64,000 nucleotides of DNA from Pseudonocardiales bacterium (GTDB taxonomy: Bacteria; Actinomycetota; Actinomycetes; Mycobacteriales; QHCD01), in the NCBI GenBank assembly GCA_003244255.1, contig QHCD01000012.1, forward strand, positions 1 through 64,000. The letters are read 5' to 3'. The translations under genes were made by a program, and so were the position numbers. Of the stretch, positions 57,350 through 64,000 are shown piece by piece. The stretch's first letter is position 1, and each line of letters starts with the position of its first letter. The notes under the pieces are model-generated. The model saw nothing but the letters and a program-made list of their open reading frames with translations. It ran no database searches and was not told where the DNA came from.

Positions 57350-58399
57350 TCACAGCGTCACTCCGACCAGTCGCGGCTCGGGATACAACTGGACGCCGAA
57401 TCGATCGATCACGCCGTCGCGGACGACCCGGGCCAGCCCGATGATCTCGGCCGTGCTGGCGCCGCCTCTGTTGGTCACCGCCAGCGTGTGCTTGCCCGAG
57501 ACGGCCGCAGCGCCGAGGGCGTAGCCGCGGTGAAAGCCGGCGCGCTCGATCAGCCACGCCGCCGAGAGCTTGCGGCCGCCGGACTCCGGCCAGTGCGGAT
57601 AGCTGGAGTCGGCGTCGAGCCTGTTTTCGAACGCCGCGACGTCGGCCGCGCCGAGGATCGGGTTGGTGAAGAACGATCCCGCGCTCCAGGTGTCGTGATC
57701 GCTGGCGTCGAGCACCATGCCCTTCGCGCGGCGCAACGACAGCACGGCGTCGCGCGCCTCGGCAACCGACACGCGATCCCCGACGTCGACGCCGAGCGCC
57801 CGCGCCAGCTCGGCGTAGGCAACGGGAGCAGCGCTTCGATCACGAACCAGCGAGAACCGCACCCGCAGCACCACGTAGCGATCGGTGTGCTTGAAAATGC
57901 TTGTGCGATAGCCGAATCCGCATTCCGGCGCGGCGAGGTCCCGCACCTCGGACGCCGAGCGGTCCCATACGCGGACCGTCTCGATGACGCTCGCCACTTC
58001 CTGCCCGTAGGCGCTGACGTTCTGCACCGGTGTGGCACCGCTGAGACCAGGAATGCCTGCCAGGCACTCGATTCCGGAGAGCCCGTCGTCAACGCAGCGT
58101 GCCACCAGCTCGTCCCACGGTTCACCCGCCGCCACGTCGAGAGCGGCCCGGTCCGCCCCCGTCACGGTCACAGTCACGCCGCGAGAGCGCACGAGGACGG
58201 CCGTGCCGCGCCATCCGTCGTCGGCGACGACGAGGTTGCTGCCGCCGCCGACCAGCAGAACCGGCGTGCCGTCGGCGTCGGCCGACCGCACGGCCTTGAC
58301 GACCGCGTCGTCGTCGGGAGCGGTGACCACCCGGTCGGCCGGACCGCCCAAGCGAAGGGTCGTGAGAGCGGCCAGTGTGCCCGCCCGTCCACGACCCAC
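57350..58399 (-). CDS. murB: UDP-N-acetylmuramate dehydrogenase
   Basis: FAD enzyme of 349 residues that reduces UDP-GlcNAc-enolpyruvate to UDP-MurNAc in wall precursor synthesis. Motifs: TTLRLGGPADRVV, VLLVGGGSNLVVADDGW, CLAGIPGLSGATPVQNVSAY, CGFGYRTSIFK, and the catalytic Ser in WSAGSFFTNPIL. It is of type I/actinomycete length. GTG start. In mycobacteria murB (Rv0482) also lies near mshA. Confidence 0.95.
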   Translation of the reverse strand: MGRGRAGTLAALTTLRLGGPADRVVTAPDDDAVVKAVRSADADGTPVLLVGGGSNLVVADDGWRGTAVLVRSRGVTVTVTGADRAALDVAAGEPWDELVARCVDDGLSGIECLAGIPGLSGATPVQNVSAYGQEVASVIETVRVWDRSASEVRDLAAPECGFGYRTSIFKHTDRYVVLRVRFSLVRDRSAAPVAYAELARALGVDVGDRVSVAEARDAVLSLRRAKGMVLDASDHDTWSAGSFFTNPILGAADVAAFENRLDADSSYPHWPESGGRKLSAAWLIERAGFHRGYALGAAAVSGKHTLAVTNRGGASTAEIIGLARVVRDGVIDRFGVQLYPEPRLVGVTL

Positions 58400-58423
58400 G
58401 GCCGCAACGGTATCGACCCCGGA

Positions 58424-59202
58424 TCAGACCCGCAGGTAGCCCATGATCGTGCCGCCGCTGCGGCGGTGCGTCACGACCTCCGTGCTGCCCGGTCCGGAGT
58501 TGCCTTCGATGGTGTTCACCGAACCGTCTCCGTTGTTCCTGGTGACGATCCCGGTGTGGTCGGACACGCCGTCGCCGTTCCAGTCGTAGAAGATGACGTC
58601 GCCCTCGTGGGCGCCGGTCACACCGGAATGCCACATGTGGTGGGACTTGGCGTAGCTGACGCCGTCGGGGCAGTACTGGTAGCCGTGCGCGTCCTGGATC
58701 CGGGGAAGTGGATGGTGCGCCTTGGCGAACACCCAGGAGACGAACCGGCCGCACCACGGCTCGGACAGGTCGTGCTTGTCGTACCAGTAGCCGTACTTCG
58801 TCAGGTTGTCGCCGTGCTCCTTGTACCGATCTGGGTGCGCGCGAGCTTGACGATCTCCTTGCGGGACAGGCCCGATAGGTGGTGGCCGGGTTGTACCGGC
58901 TGGTGGTCCGCCCTGTGGTCACCGACCGTCCCACTGTCGTCGACGTTGCGCCGAGAGCCCGGATCCAGCAGCGCCTTGGCCGTCCGCGCGTCGACGTGGC
59001 CGGTCCGCGGCAGCCCGTGCTTGTGCTGGAAGGCGCGCAGCTCGTGCTCGGTGTCGTGATCGAATGTGCGTCCGAACTTCCGCACCCGAAAACCGGGCGC
59101 GGCCAGGCGTTTCTGCAGGATCGCGACGTCGGTACCCGTACTCCCCCGGTGCAGGCCCCGTTCTCCGACCGAGCCGCTGTGGCCGCGCCCGTCCTTGCCC
59201 AC
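58424..59202 (-). pseudogene. Frameshifted peptidoglycan-binding/CHAP amidase protein
   Basis: Two halves of one protein lie in different frames. The upstream half (58801-59202) encodes a peptidoglycan-binding domain with TDVAILQKRLAAPGFRVRKF and HELRAFQHKHGLP, then LSRKEIVKLARTQIG, the start of a CHAP domain. After that the frame closes at 58801. From about 58825 the next frame continues YKEHGDNLTKYGYWYDKHDL, PWCGRFVSWVFAKAHHPL (catalytic Cys), SDHTGIVTRNNGDGSVNTIE (catalytic His) and ends at 58424. One base is missing near 58826-58828. No signal peptide is visible at the chosen GTG. Either a true inactivating mutation or a sequencing error. Confidence 0.8.
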
Positions 59203-59341
59203 CGTGAGCGCCGCGGCGTCGACGGCGGTGCCAGCCGGTCTGTCGGCGAGTCGGGACGTTCCGCACCGGTTTGCGTTTCAGGGCATTTGTACTACGCAGA
59301 CTGTCCTGGGGCAAATGCGCTGATCGGGAGAATTTGGCCGG

Positions 59342-59863
59342 CTAACCGTCGAGCGCGGCGCGGAACGCGCCCTCCGCGGCGTCACTGACGACGACGAACC
59401 GCACCTCGTCGACGGCTTCCTCAAGGGCCGGCTCGACGCTACGCACGGCCTCGACGCCGAGCCGCGCGGCGGAGTCCATCGGCCACCGGTAGGCACCGGT
59501 CGAGATCGCGGGGAAGGCGATCGTGCGGGCCCCGACCCCGGCCGCGACGCGCAGCGATTCGGTGTAGCAGGCGCGAAGCAACGGCGCGCGGCGGTCGGTC
59601 CCGTCCCACACCGGGCCGACGGTGTGGATCACCCATCGAGCCGGCAGCTCCCCCGCCTCGGTCACCGCCGCCCGGCCGGCCGGCAGCCCGTCGGGGTGGG
59701 TCGTCTGGCGCAGCTGCCGGCACGCCGCGAGGATGGCCGGGCCGCCCGCTCGGTGGATGGCGCCGTCGACACCCCCGCCGCCGAGCAGCGAGGAGTTTGC
59801 CGCGTTGACGATCGCGTCCGCGCGCTCGCGGGTGAGGTCACCGCGGATCAGGCGGAGCCGCAT
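59342..59863 (-). CDS. Macrodomain protein, probable O-acetyl-ADP-ribose deacetylase
   Basis: Protein of 173 residues of the YmdB/MacroD type. Key motifs are DAIVNAANSSLLGGGGVDGA for ADP-ribose binding with the catalytic Asn/Asp, VIHTVGPVW, and AFPAISTGAYRWP. It likely removes ADP-ribose from proteins or O-acetyl-ADP-ribose. ATG 59863 was chosen as it gives the typical start RLRLIRGDLTRERAD. Single gene between the frameshifted CHAP gene and the DUF2516 gene. Confidence 0.92.
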   Translation of the reverse strand: MRLRLIRGDLTRERADAIVNAANSSLLGGGGVDGAIHRAGGPAILAACRQLRQTTHPDGLPAGRAAVTEAGELPARWVIHTVGPVWDGTDRRAPLLRACYTESLRVAAGVGARTIAFPAISTGAYRWPMDSAARLGVEAVRSVEPALEEAVDEVRFVVVSDAAEGAFRAALDG

Positions 59864-59939
59864 CTGATCACCGCACCCCGTTTGGGTTATTGATCCACGC
59901 CGCGGTGGCAGCCAGCCGGTCAATACAGGAGGACACCCG

Positions 59940-60224
59940 CTACCAGCGGTTGCCGCCGCCTTGCACCTCGCGCACCGCGGGCCGCACGTCCACCAGGTAG
60001 ACGATCGCCGCGATCACGCCAGCGATCCCGAACCCCAGCACGCCGAACAGGTACGTGACGAAGGCCGCGATGATGGTGATGGCGAGCCACGCCGGCTTGG
60101 TCAGCTTGCCGGCGGCGACGAATCCCGCCGTCGGCCGGACCACGCAGTCGACGATGGCCCAGAGCTCCAGACCGAGGCAGCCATACCCCACGACGGCGAG
60201 CAGCGCGTGTGTCGGAGTTCCCAT
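59940..60224 (-). CDS. DUF2516 family membrane protein
   Basis: Protein of 94 residues with three hydrophobic helices (about 7-25, 42-62, 64-82) and a short polar end DVRPAVREVQGGGNRW. Conserved features are DCVVRP between the first two helices and LTKPAW before the second. The pattern suits the DUF2516 family of actinobacteria (Rv0476 in M. tuberculosis, next to hbhA). ATG 60224 is the first Met of the conserved part. Function unknown. Confidence 0.88.
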   Translation of the reverse strand: MGTPTHALLAVVGYGCLGLELWAIVDCVVRPTAGFVAAGKLTKPAWLAITIIAAFVTYLFGVLGFGIAGVIAAIVYLVDVRPAVREVQGGGNRW

Positions 60225-60297
60225 GTCGATCAGGGTACGACGTGATCGTTGCGACCGGCTGGGCGCGGCGGTCGGCCTACTCGGCGCCGGGCAAGTA

Positions 60298-60309
60298 CTA
60301 CCGTGGTAG
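60298..60309. promoter_or_regulatory. Inverted repeat ahead of the mazEF pair
   Basis: CTACC and GGTAG are separated by GT, ten bases before the antitoxin start. TAGCAT at 60307-60312 is a possible -10, which would leave a transcript with almost no leader; no ribosome site is seen before the ATG. The inverted repeat overlaps this promoter and is a good candidate for the autoregulatory operator. Confidence 0.5.
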
Positions 60310-60318
60310 CATTTTGGT

Positions 60319-60549
60319 ATGAAGTTGAGCGTGAGCCTGCGGGACGAGGACGTGGCGATCCTCGACGAGTTCACCCGCACGTCGGGTCTGCCGTCCAGGT
60401 CGGCGGCGGTCCAACACGCGATCCGCCTCCTGCGCTTGCCTGATCTGGAAGACGATTACGCCGCGGCGTGGTCGGAGTGGGAAGCCTCCGGCGAGCAAGC
60501 GGCGTGGGACACCACGGCGGCCGACGGGCTGACCGATGTTGCGCGGTGA
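60319..60549 (+). CDS. MazE-type antitoxin, ribbon-helix-helix
   Basis: Protein of 76 residues. The N-terminus [20 protein letters not shown] and [14 protein letters not shown] is a ribbon-helix-helix DNA-binding domain; the C-terminal 30 residues are acidic and Trp-containing, the usual toxin-wrapping part. The stop overlaps the toxin gene by 14 bp, typical of toxin-antitoxin pairs. It should neutralise the toxin and repress the operon. Confidence 0.88.
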   Translation: MKLSVSLRDEDVAILDEFTRTSGLPSRSAAVQHAIRLLRLPDLEDDYAAAWSEWEASGEQAAWDTTAADGLTDVAR

Positions 60550-60883
60550 GATCCGCCTGGCCGACCTCGACCCGGTCCGTGACAGCGAGGCCAACAAGAG
60601 GCGACCGGCCGTGATCGTGAGCAATGATCGCGCCAATGCGACCGCGGATCGCCTCGGTCGCGGCGTGGTCTCAGTGGTCCCGGTGACGAGCAACGTGTCT
60701 CGAATCTTCCCGTTTCAGACGCTGTTGGCCGCCGAGGCCACCGGTTTGCGTCGCGACTCGAAGGCTCAAGCGGAGCAGATCCGTTCGGTATCGGTGCAAC
60801 GATTGGGTCCGATGCTGGGCCGCGTGCCCTCCGATGTGATGGCCGAGCTCGATGACGCACTGCGCATCCACCTTCAGCTGTAG
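60536..60883 (+). CDS. MazF-type mRNA interferase toxin
   Basis: Protein of 115 residues with the PemK/MazF fold: [38 protein letters not shown], and [16 protein letters not shown]. Residue R in the first strand (GEIRLADL) and T in PVTSN are the probable catalytic pair, so it looks intact. It would cut mRNA at a short sequence when free of the antitoxin. Confidence 0.9.
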   Translation: MLRGEIRLADLDPVRDSEANKRRPAVIVSNDRANATADRLGRGVVSVVPVTSNVSRIFPFQTLLAAEATGLRRDSKAQAEQIRSVSVQRLGPMLGRVPSDVMAELDDALRIHLQL

Positions 60884-60979
60884 CGACGGCAGCGGCCAAC
60901 ACGCAATGCTCTCGGCCGGCCGCCGTGTCGACGACCGTCTCGATCAGCGCGGCGCCGCGTGGCGTGCCATCTTTGGACC

Positions 60980-61456
60980 ATGCAGACGGTGTATCAGGCT
61001 GCGGGCAGTGCCGACGGTTTGCTGCGCCTGGCGCGCGCATGGCATGCCAGGGTGATGGCGGACGAGGTGGTCAGCCACGCGTTCAGCCACGGATTCCATC
61101 CCGAGCACAGCCATCGGCTCGCCGCCTATTGGGCCGAGGCACTCGGTGGCCCGACGACCTATTCAGACTCCTACGGTGACGAGACCTCAGTGGTGCGGAT
61201 GCACAGCGGCAACGGTCCGCACGAGGAGATGGACCGTCGAGCGATCGCCTGCTTCGATCAGGCGCTGGACGACGTCGGCATCGCCTGCGACGACCGGCTC
61301 CGACAGGTGCTGCACAACTACTTCGCGTGGGCGACCACCACCACGATGTCCCGATACCACGAGTCCGCAGACGACGTCCCCGACGGACTGCGCATCCCGC
61401 AATGGTCGTGGGACGGGCTCGTCAGTGGGATGGCTCCTGACGACTCGTCAGGCTGA
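60980..61456 (+). CDS. glbO: Group II truncated hemoglobin (GlbO-like)
   Basis: Protein of 158 residues. The sequence QTVYQAAGSADGLLRLARAW, HAFSHGFHPEHSHRLAAYWA, MHSGNGPHEEMDRRAIACFD and NYFAWATTTTMSRYHE matches the trHbO class, which binds O2 tightly and may handle reactive oxygen or nitrogen species. Proximal and distal side residues of this class appear kept. ATG 60980 was chosen because the family starts MQTVY; an in-frame GTG lies seven codons before. Confidence 0.93.
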   Translation: MQTVYQAAGSADGLLRLARAWHARVMADEVVSHAFSHGFHPEHSHRLAAYWAEALGGPTTYSDSYGDETSVVRMHSGNGPHEEMDRRAIACFDQALDDVGIACDDRLRQVLHNYFAWATTTTMSRYHESADDVPDGLRIPQWSWDGLVSGMAPDDSSG

Positions 61457-61522
61457 CGTTCGTCATGTGCGGCGTCGTAGACGATCAAGTCGCGGTCGTG
61501 GGGGCGAGATGGGTCGAGCGGT

Positions 61523-61810
61523 CTAGGGACCGACGGTGAGACGCACCGCGACGTCGTCGCCGTCCTCCAGGTCTTCCGCACCGCGCACGCTGTCCTTGAC
61601 CGGGACGAGGTAGCGCCCGTCCTTCGGGAACAGCGAGGTCGTCCACTCGGTGTTGCCAACGCGAATCGTCGCGGGGATCACGCCCCATCCGTAGCTCACC
61701 TCCGCCGACACGGCCTTCAGCTGGCGGCACTCGTCCTCCGGCACGGTGACGAAATAGAACGGCGCCGGTCCTCGCCAGTACCACAGGACCCCGCTGAACT
61801 CGAAGGTCAC
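61523..61810 (-). CDS. DUF1905 domain protein
   Basis: Protein of 95 residues made of one DUF1905 domain: FSGVLWYWRGPAPFYFVTVP, VSYGWGVIPATIRVGNTEWT, SLFPKDGRYLVPVKDSVR and a final DGDDVAVRLTV. The domain is often fused to a YdeI-like part, which is missing here. Its start overlaps the end of a short upstream frame (ATGA). The function is unknown. Confidence 0.88.
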   Translation of the reverse strand: MTFEFSGVLWYWRGPAPFYFVTVPEDECRQLKAVSAEVSYGWGVIPATIRVGNTEWTTSLFPKDGRYLVPVKDSVRGAEDLEDGDDVAVRLTVGP

Positions 61811-62010
61811 GCGATCACCGTCCGTCTTCGGACCCGTGCGCGGACGCGCTCTGCGAGCTGTGCGACTTCAGCGCACATCTTGCTCCGCTCCGGGTAACAC
61901 CGATCGAGCTCCGTTTCGACCAGGGGTACGACATCCACCTCGTTGATGATCACTTTGTAGTGGATCTCTCCGCTGATCTGCACCGCGACGAGCTCGACGC
62001 CCCGCAGCAC
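61807..62010 (-). CDS. Short hypothetical protein upstream of the DUF1905 gene
   Basis: A 67-residue frame: VELVAVQISGEIHYKVIINE is a plausible beta-strand segment, then VDVVPLVETELDRCYPER, then a basic helix AEVAQLAERVRARVRRR. No family is recognised. Support comes from the four-base ATGA overlap with the DUF1905 gene and a non-random composition. In an alternative frame, codons from 62056 would give MTELHVTQMRG, so the real start might be there if a base is missing. Treat as tentative. Confidence 0.45.
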   Translation of the reverse strand: MLRGVELVAVQISGEIHYKVIINEVDVVPLVETELDRCYPERSKMCAEVAQLAERVRARVRRRTVIA

Positions 62011-62292
62011 GGCTCCATTGAGGGCCGCGCATCTGGGTGACGTGTAGCTCAGTCACTTGCGCACCGTAACGCCGACTCCGGAAACCTGACGTCCGGAATC
62101 CGGTTGCCCGGCGCGTTCGCGTGCGTCACAGCTCGGTCGACCTGCAGCGGCGTCCGGGCGAACTACCAGTGGATCGCGGCTAGGGTCGCGTCGTGTCGCG
62201 GCTCTTCGACAACTCGCTCTACGAAGGCAGCGCCGAGCACGGCTCCGCCGCCAGGGATGAGACTCGCTCCGTTGCTTAGTGGACCCCCGGGC

Positions 62293-62763
62293 TCAGCGAC
62301 CGCTGCGCGTGCGCGCCGCCGTGGTGCGCTTCGACGCTGCGCGGGTTGCAGTGCTGCGCTTCGCCGTCGCCTTAGGCGCCGCGGCCGTTCGCGCGCCGGC
62401 CGCCTGCTTCCGACCCGCGGGGTCAGCCGGACCGCCAGTGGTGTGCGTCGACCAGGACTCGACCAGCCGCTCGCCTCGGCGAGCCCAGTCGGCGTAGCGG
62501 TCGGCATACCGGTTCCGCGCAAGCGTCGCCTGCCGGTCGCAGACTTCGATGCTGCCGCGCGCCAGCCGGCGGGCCTGGCCGACGGCGCGCTCGGCGGCGA
62601 GGTCGCCGGCTCCGACCAACGCGTGCACCGGGGCCGGGGCGGCGGCGAGCAACGACCGGCCGCGAGCGATCGCGGTCTCGCCCAGCGCCCGGACGTCGGC
62701 CGGGAGCACCGACAGTGATTCAGCGAGCTGGCCGGGCAGCGGAACGGCGCGTGGCATCGTCAT
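62293..62763 (-). CDS. HbhA-like (heparin-binding hemagglutinin type) Lys/Ala/Arg-rich protein
   Basis: Protein of 156 residues. A helical, Ala/Leu-rich first part (VRALGETAIARGRSLLAAAP, APVHALVGAGDLAAERAV) contains coiled-coil-like spacing; the last 45 residues are Ala/Lys/Arg/Thr-rich with no acidic residues. HbhA of mycobacteria has a similar plan, and the preceding HTH gene and the DUF2516 gene are its neighbours there (Rv0474-Rv0476). Identity is low, so the call rests on position and composition. Five bp after the HTH gene. Confidence 0.7.
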   Translation of the reverse strand: MTMPRAVPLPGQLAESLSVLPADVRALGETAIARGRSLLAAAPAPVHALVGAGDLAAERAVGQARRLARGSIEVCDRQATLARNRYADRYADWARRGERLVESWSTHTTGGPADPAGRKQAAGARTAAAPKATAKRSTATRAASKRTTAARTRSGR

Positions 62764-62768
62764 GTCTC

Positions 62769-63197
62769 CTAGGTCGTGGGGGCGTCCGTGGCCCGGGCGT
62801 CAGTCGCCCAGGGGCCGGTGGCCGGGGCGTCGGATCCCCCGAGCGAGTGAGTGCGCTGACGGCACAGCGACTCGTAGATCTCGAGCAGCGCGTTCTTCTG
62901 CCGCTCGGTCAGCACGGGGTCGGCCAGGATGGCGGCCGCCGTGTCGGCGTGCGCGGCCCGATCGTCCAGCAGGCCCGCATGCTGATAGAGGGTCTCGGCC
63001 GAGAGCCGCAGTCCGGCCGCCAGCTGTTGCAGGATCTCGGCCGACGGCTTGCGCAACCCGCGCTCGACCTGGCTGAGGTACGGATTGCTGATTCCGGCCG
63101 TCTTGGCGAGATTTCGAAGCGACACGCGCGCAGCGAGCCGCTGTTCGCGGATGAAGCTGCCAATGTCGGGTACAGACAGTCCGGGCACGTGCACCAC
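62769..63197 (-). CDS. HTH (XRE family) transcriptional regulator
   Basis: Protein of 142 residues. The helix-turn-helix is clear: IGSFIREQRLAARVSLRNLA, KTAGISNPYLSQVERGLRKP. A C-terminal helix-rich part (AAAILADPVLTERQKNALLE) follows, and the end is a short repeat of ATDA type. It corresponds to Rv0474, next to hbhA, and could regulate its own unit. GTG start chosen; a second GTG one codon later is equally possible. Confidence 0.9.
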   Translation of the reverse strand: MVHVPGLSVPDIGSFIREQRLAARVSLRNLAKTAGISNPYLSQVERGLRKPSAEILQQLAAGLRLSAETLYQHAGLLDDRAAHADTAAAILADPVLTERQKNALLEIYESLCRQRTHSLGGSDAPATGPWATDARATDAPTT

Positions 63198-63311
63198 GGT
63201 AGCTCCGGCCGCTAGCTATTGCAAACGCTCTGCTAGCGGCCGGGTGACCACAGCTCAGGTACCGGTGTCACCCGCAGTCCACGCACGCCTTCGTCCCCCA
63301 CGGAGGGCCTG

Positions 63312-63854
63312 ATGTCAGCGCCGGTGATCGTAGTGGAGTACGACACGCTGTGGCCGTTGCTGTTCGCGGAGATCCGTGATCGCCTCGCCGCTGCGTTCGG
63401 TTCGCTCGCCCAGCACATCGAGCACATCGGGAGCACGTCGGTACCCGACCTGCCCGGCAAGCCGATCATCGACATCTACGTCGTCGTTGCCGACCGATCC
63501 GACGTGCCGTTGGCGATCGACCGGCTGGCTGAACTCGGGTACGACCACGAAGGTCAGCTCGGCGTGCCGGGCCGGGAGGCATTCCGAACTCCGGCCGGAG
63601 CGCCGCCGCATCACCTCTACGTCTGCCCGGCCGACTGCGCGGACCTGGACCGGGTACTCACCTTCCGCGATCAGCTGCGCGCCGACGGCAGGCTGGCCGA
63701 GCGTTACGCCGAACTCAAACTCAAGCTCGCCGCCCGGCACCGCGACGACCGGCTCGCCTACAACGCCGGCAAAACGGCGTTCGTCGACTCGGTGGTGGCT
63801 GCGGCGTGGTCGAGGCGCACCGAGCAGGTCCGCCGCCCGGCCCTGCCGGCCTGA
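63312..63854 (+). CDS. GrpB family protein (UPF0157)
   Basis: Protein of 180 residues with the family's VEYDTLWPLLFAEIRDRLAA, HIEHIGSTSVPDLPGKPIID and the HHLYVCPADCADLDR region. The fold belongs to the nucleotidyltransferase superfamily (GSTSV motif). Some members are fused to CoA kinases; this one stands alone. ATG 63312 follows CGGAGGG. Cellular role unknown. Confidence 0.9.
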   Translation: MSAPVIVVEYDTLWPLLFAEIRDRLAAAFGSLAQHIEHIGSTSVPDLPGKPIIDIYVVVADRSDVPLAIDRLAELGYDHEGQLGVPGREAFRTPAGAPPHHLYVCPADCADLDRVLTFRDQLRADGRLAERYAELKLKLAARHRDDRLAYNAGKTAFVDSVVAAAWSRRTEQVRRPALPA

Positions 63855-63946
63855 ACACAGCGCCGCCTGAACACAGCGCCGCCTGAACACAGCGCCGCCT
63901 GAATACAGCGCCGCCTGAACACAGCGCCGCCTGAACACAGCGCAGG
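63851..63946 (+). repeat. 16-bp tandem repeat array after the GrpB gene
   Basis: CTGAACACAGCGCCGC is repeated six times (two imperfect, the last ending AGG). The array begins at the GrpB stop codon: the first TGA of the repeat is that stop. It is followed by another partial unit. No gene is seen from here to the window end. Confidence 0.92.
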
Positions 63947-64000
63947 CCTGAACAGCGCGCAACGAAGCCTCAGCGACTGCGCCGACGAAGCCGGCCCGTG

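Noticed and set aside
62163-62522. Minus-strand frame overlapping the HbhA-like gene end
   Set aside because: Another frame of the Lys/Arg-rich tail; no independent features, and the 282-bp gap 62011-62292 shows nothing else that can be supported.

Overview
The window is from a high-GC, mycothiol-producing actinomycete. The evidence is the gene content (mshA, Lsr2-like protein, crgA, class E sortase, DUF3566, DLW-39, CwlM, Glu/Leu dehydrogenase) and a gene order that closely follows the chromosome origin region of Mycobacterium and its relatives. The exact genus cannot be named from the sequence alone. The window is chromosomal core around oriC, with only small mobile or repetitive insertions.

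Layout. (1) About 1-12.1 kb: cell-wall and division cluster on the left of the origin: end of a PP2C-type phosphatase, rodA, pbpA, two PASTA-type Ser/Thr kinases (pknA, pknB), pabA, a 52-residue membrane protein, sortase E, crgA, a rhomboid protease, ppiA, a candidate CwsA homologue, a lipoprotein and an Lsr2-like protein. (2) 12.6-13.8 kb: tRNA-Ala, DLW-39 and tRNA-Ile beside a DUF3566 protein. (3) 13.9-25 kb: replication core gyrA, gyrB, a DciA-like DUF721 protein, recF, gnd, dnaN, oriC and dnaA, all on the minus strand. (4) 25.2-31.2 kb: rpmH, rnpA, yidD, yidC, jag, rsmG, parA and parB on the plus strand, with three parS sites placed inside the parA reading frame. (5) 31.2-46.4 kb: ddl, aminotransferase, GNAT, a 168-bp inverted-repeat element, cwlM, trxA, trxB, an anti-sigma factor and sigM, a pseudokinase with its murJ flippase, a DUF6049 protein, a Nudix hydrolase and the CCA-adding enzyme. 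(6) 46.4-53.9 kb: a looser accessory stretch: EEP hydrolase, three MFS transporters, YqgE, an amino-acid dehydrogenase and a truncated HTH regulator, with two copies of a long palindromic repeat. (7) 53.9-64 kb: gpmA, ybjN, mshA, glycolipid-binding protein, murB, a frameshifted CHAP peptidase, a macrodomain protein, DUF2516, mazEF, globin, DUF1905, an HbhA-like protein with its HTH neighbour, and GrpB.

How it works together. Much of the window couples replication and segregation (DnaA, DnaN, gyrase, ParAB-parS) to envelope synthesis (RodA/PbpA, MurJ with its pseudokinase partner, CwlM, MurB, Ddl) under PknA/PknB control, with thioredoxin, mycothiol and SigM stress functions alongside. No clearly new multi-gene system was found. 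The most unusual signals are the parS sites written into the ParA coding frame, the dispersed palindromic repeats (one at the break point of a truncated regulator), the terminal-inverted-repeat element that supplies the CwlM stop codon, a palindromic motif family around parA/parB, and an isolated DnaA-box palindrome far from oriC.
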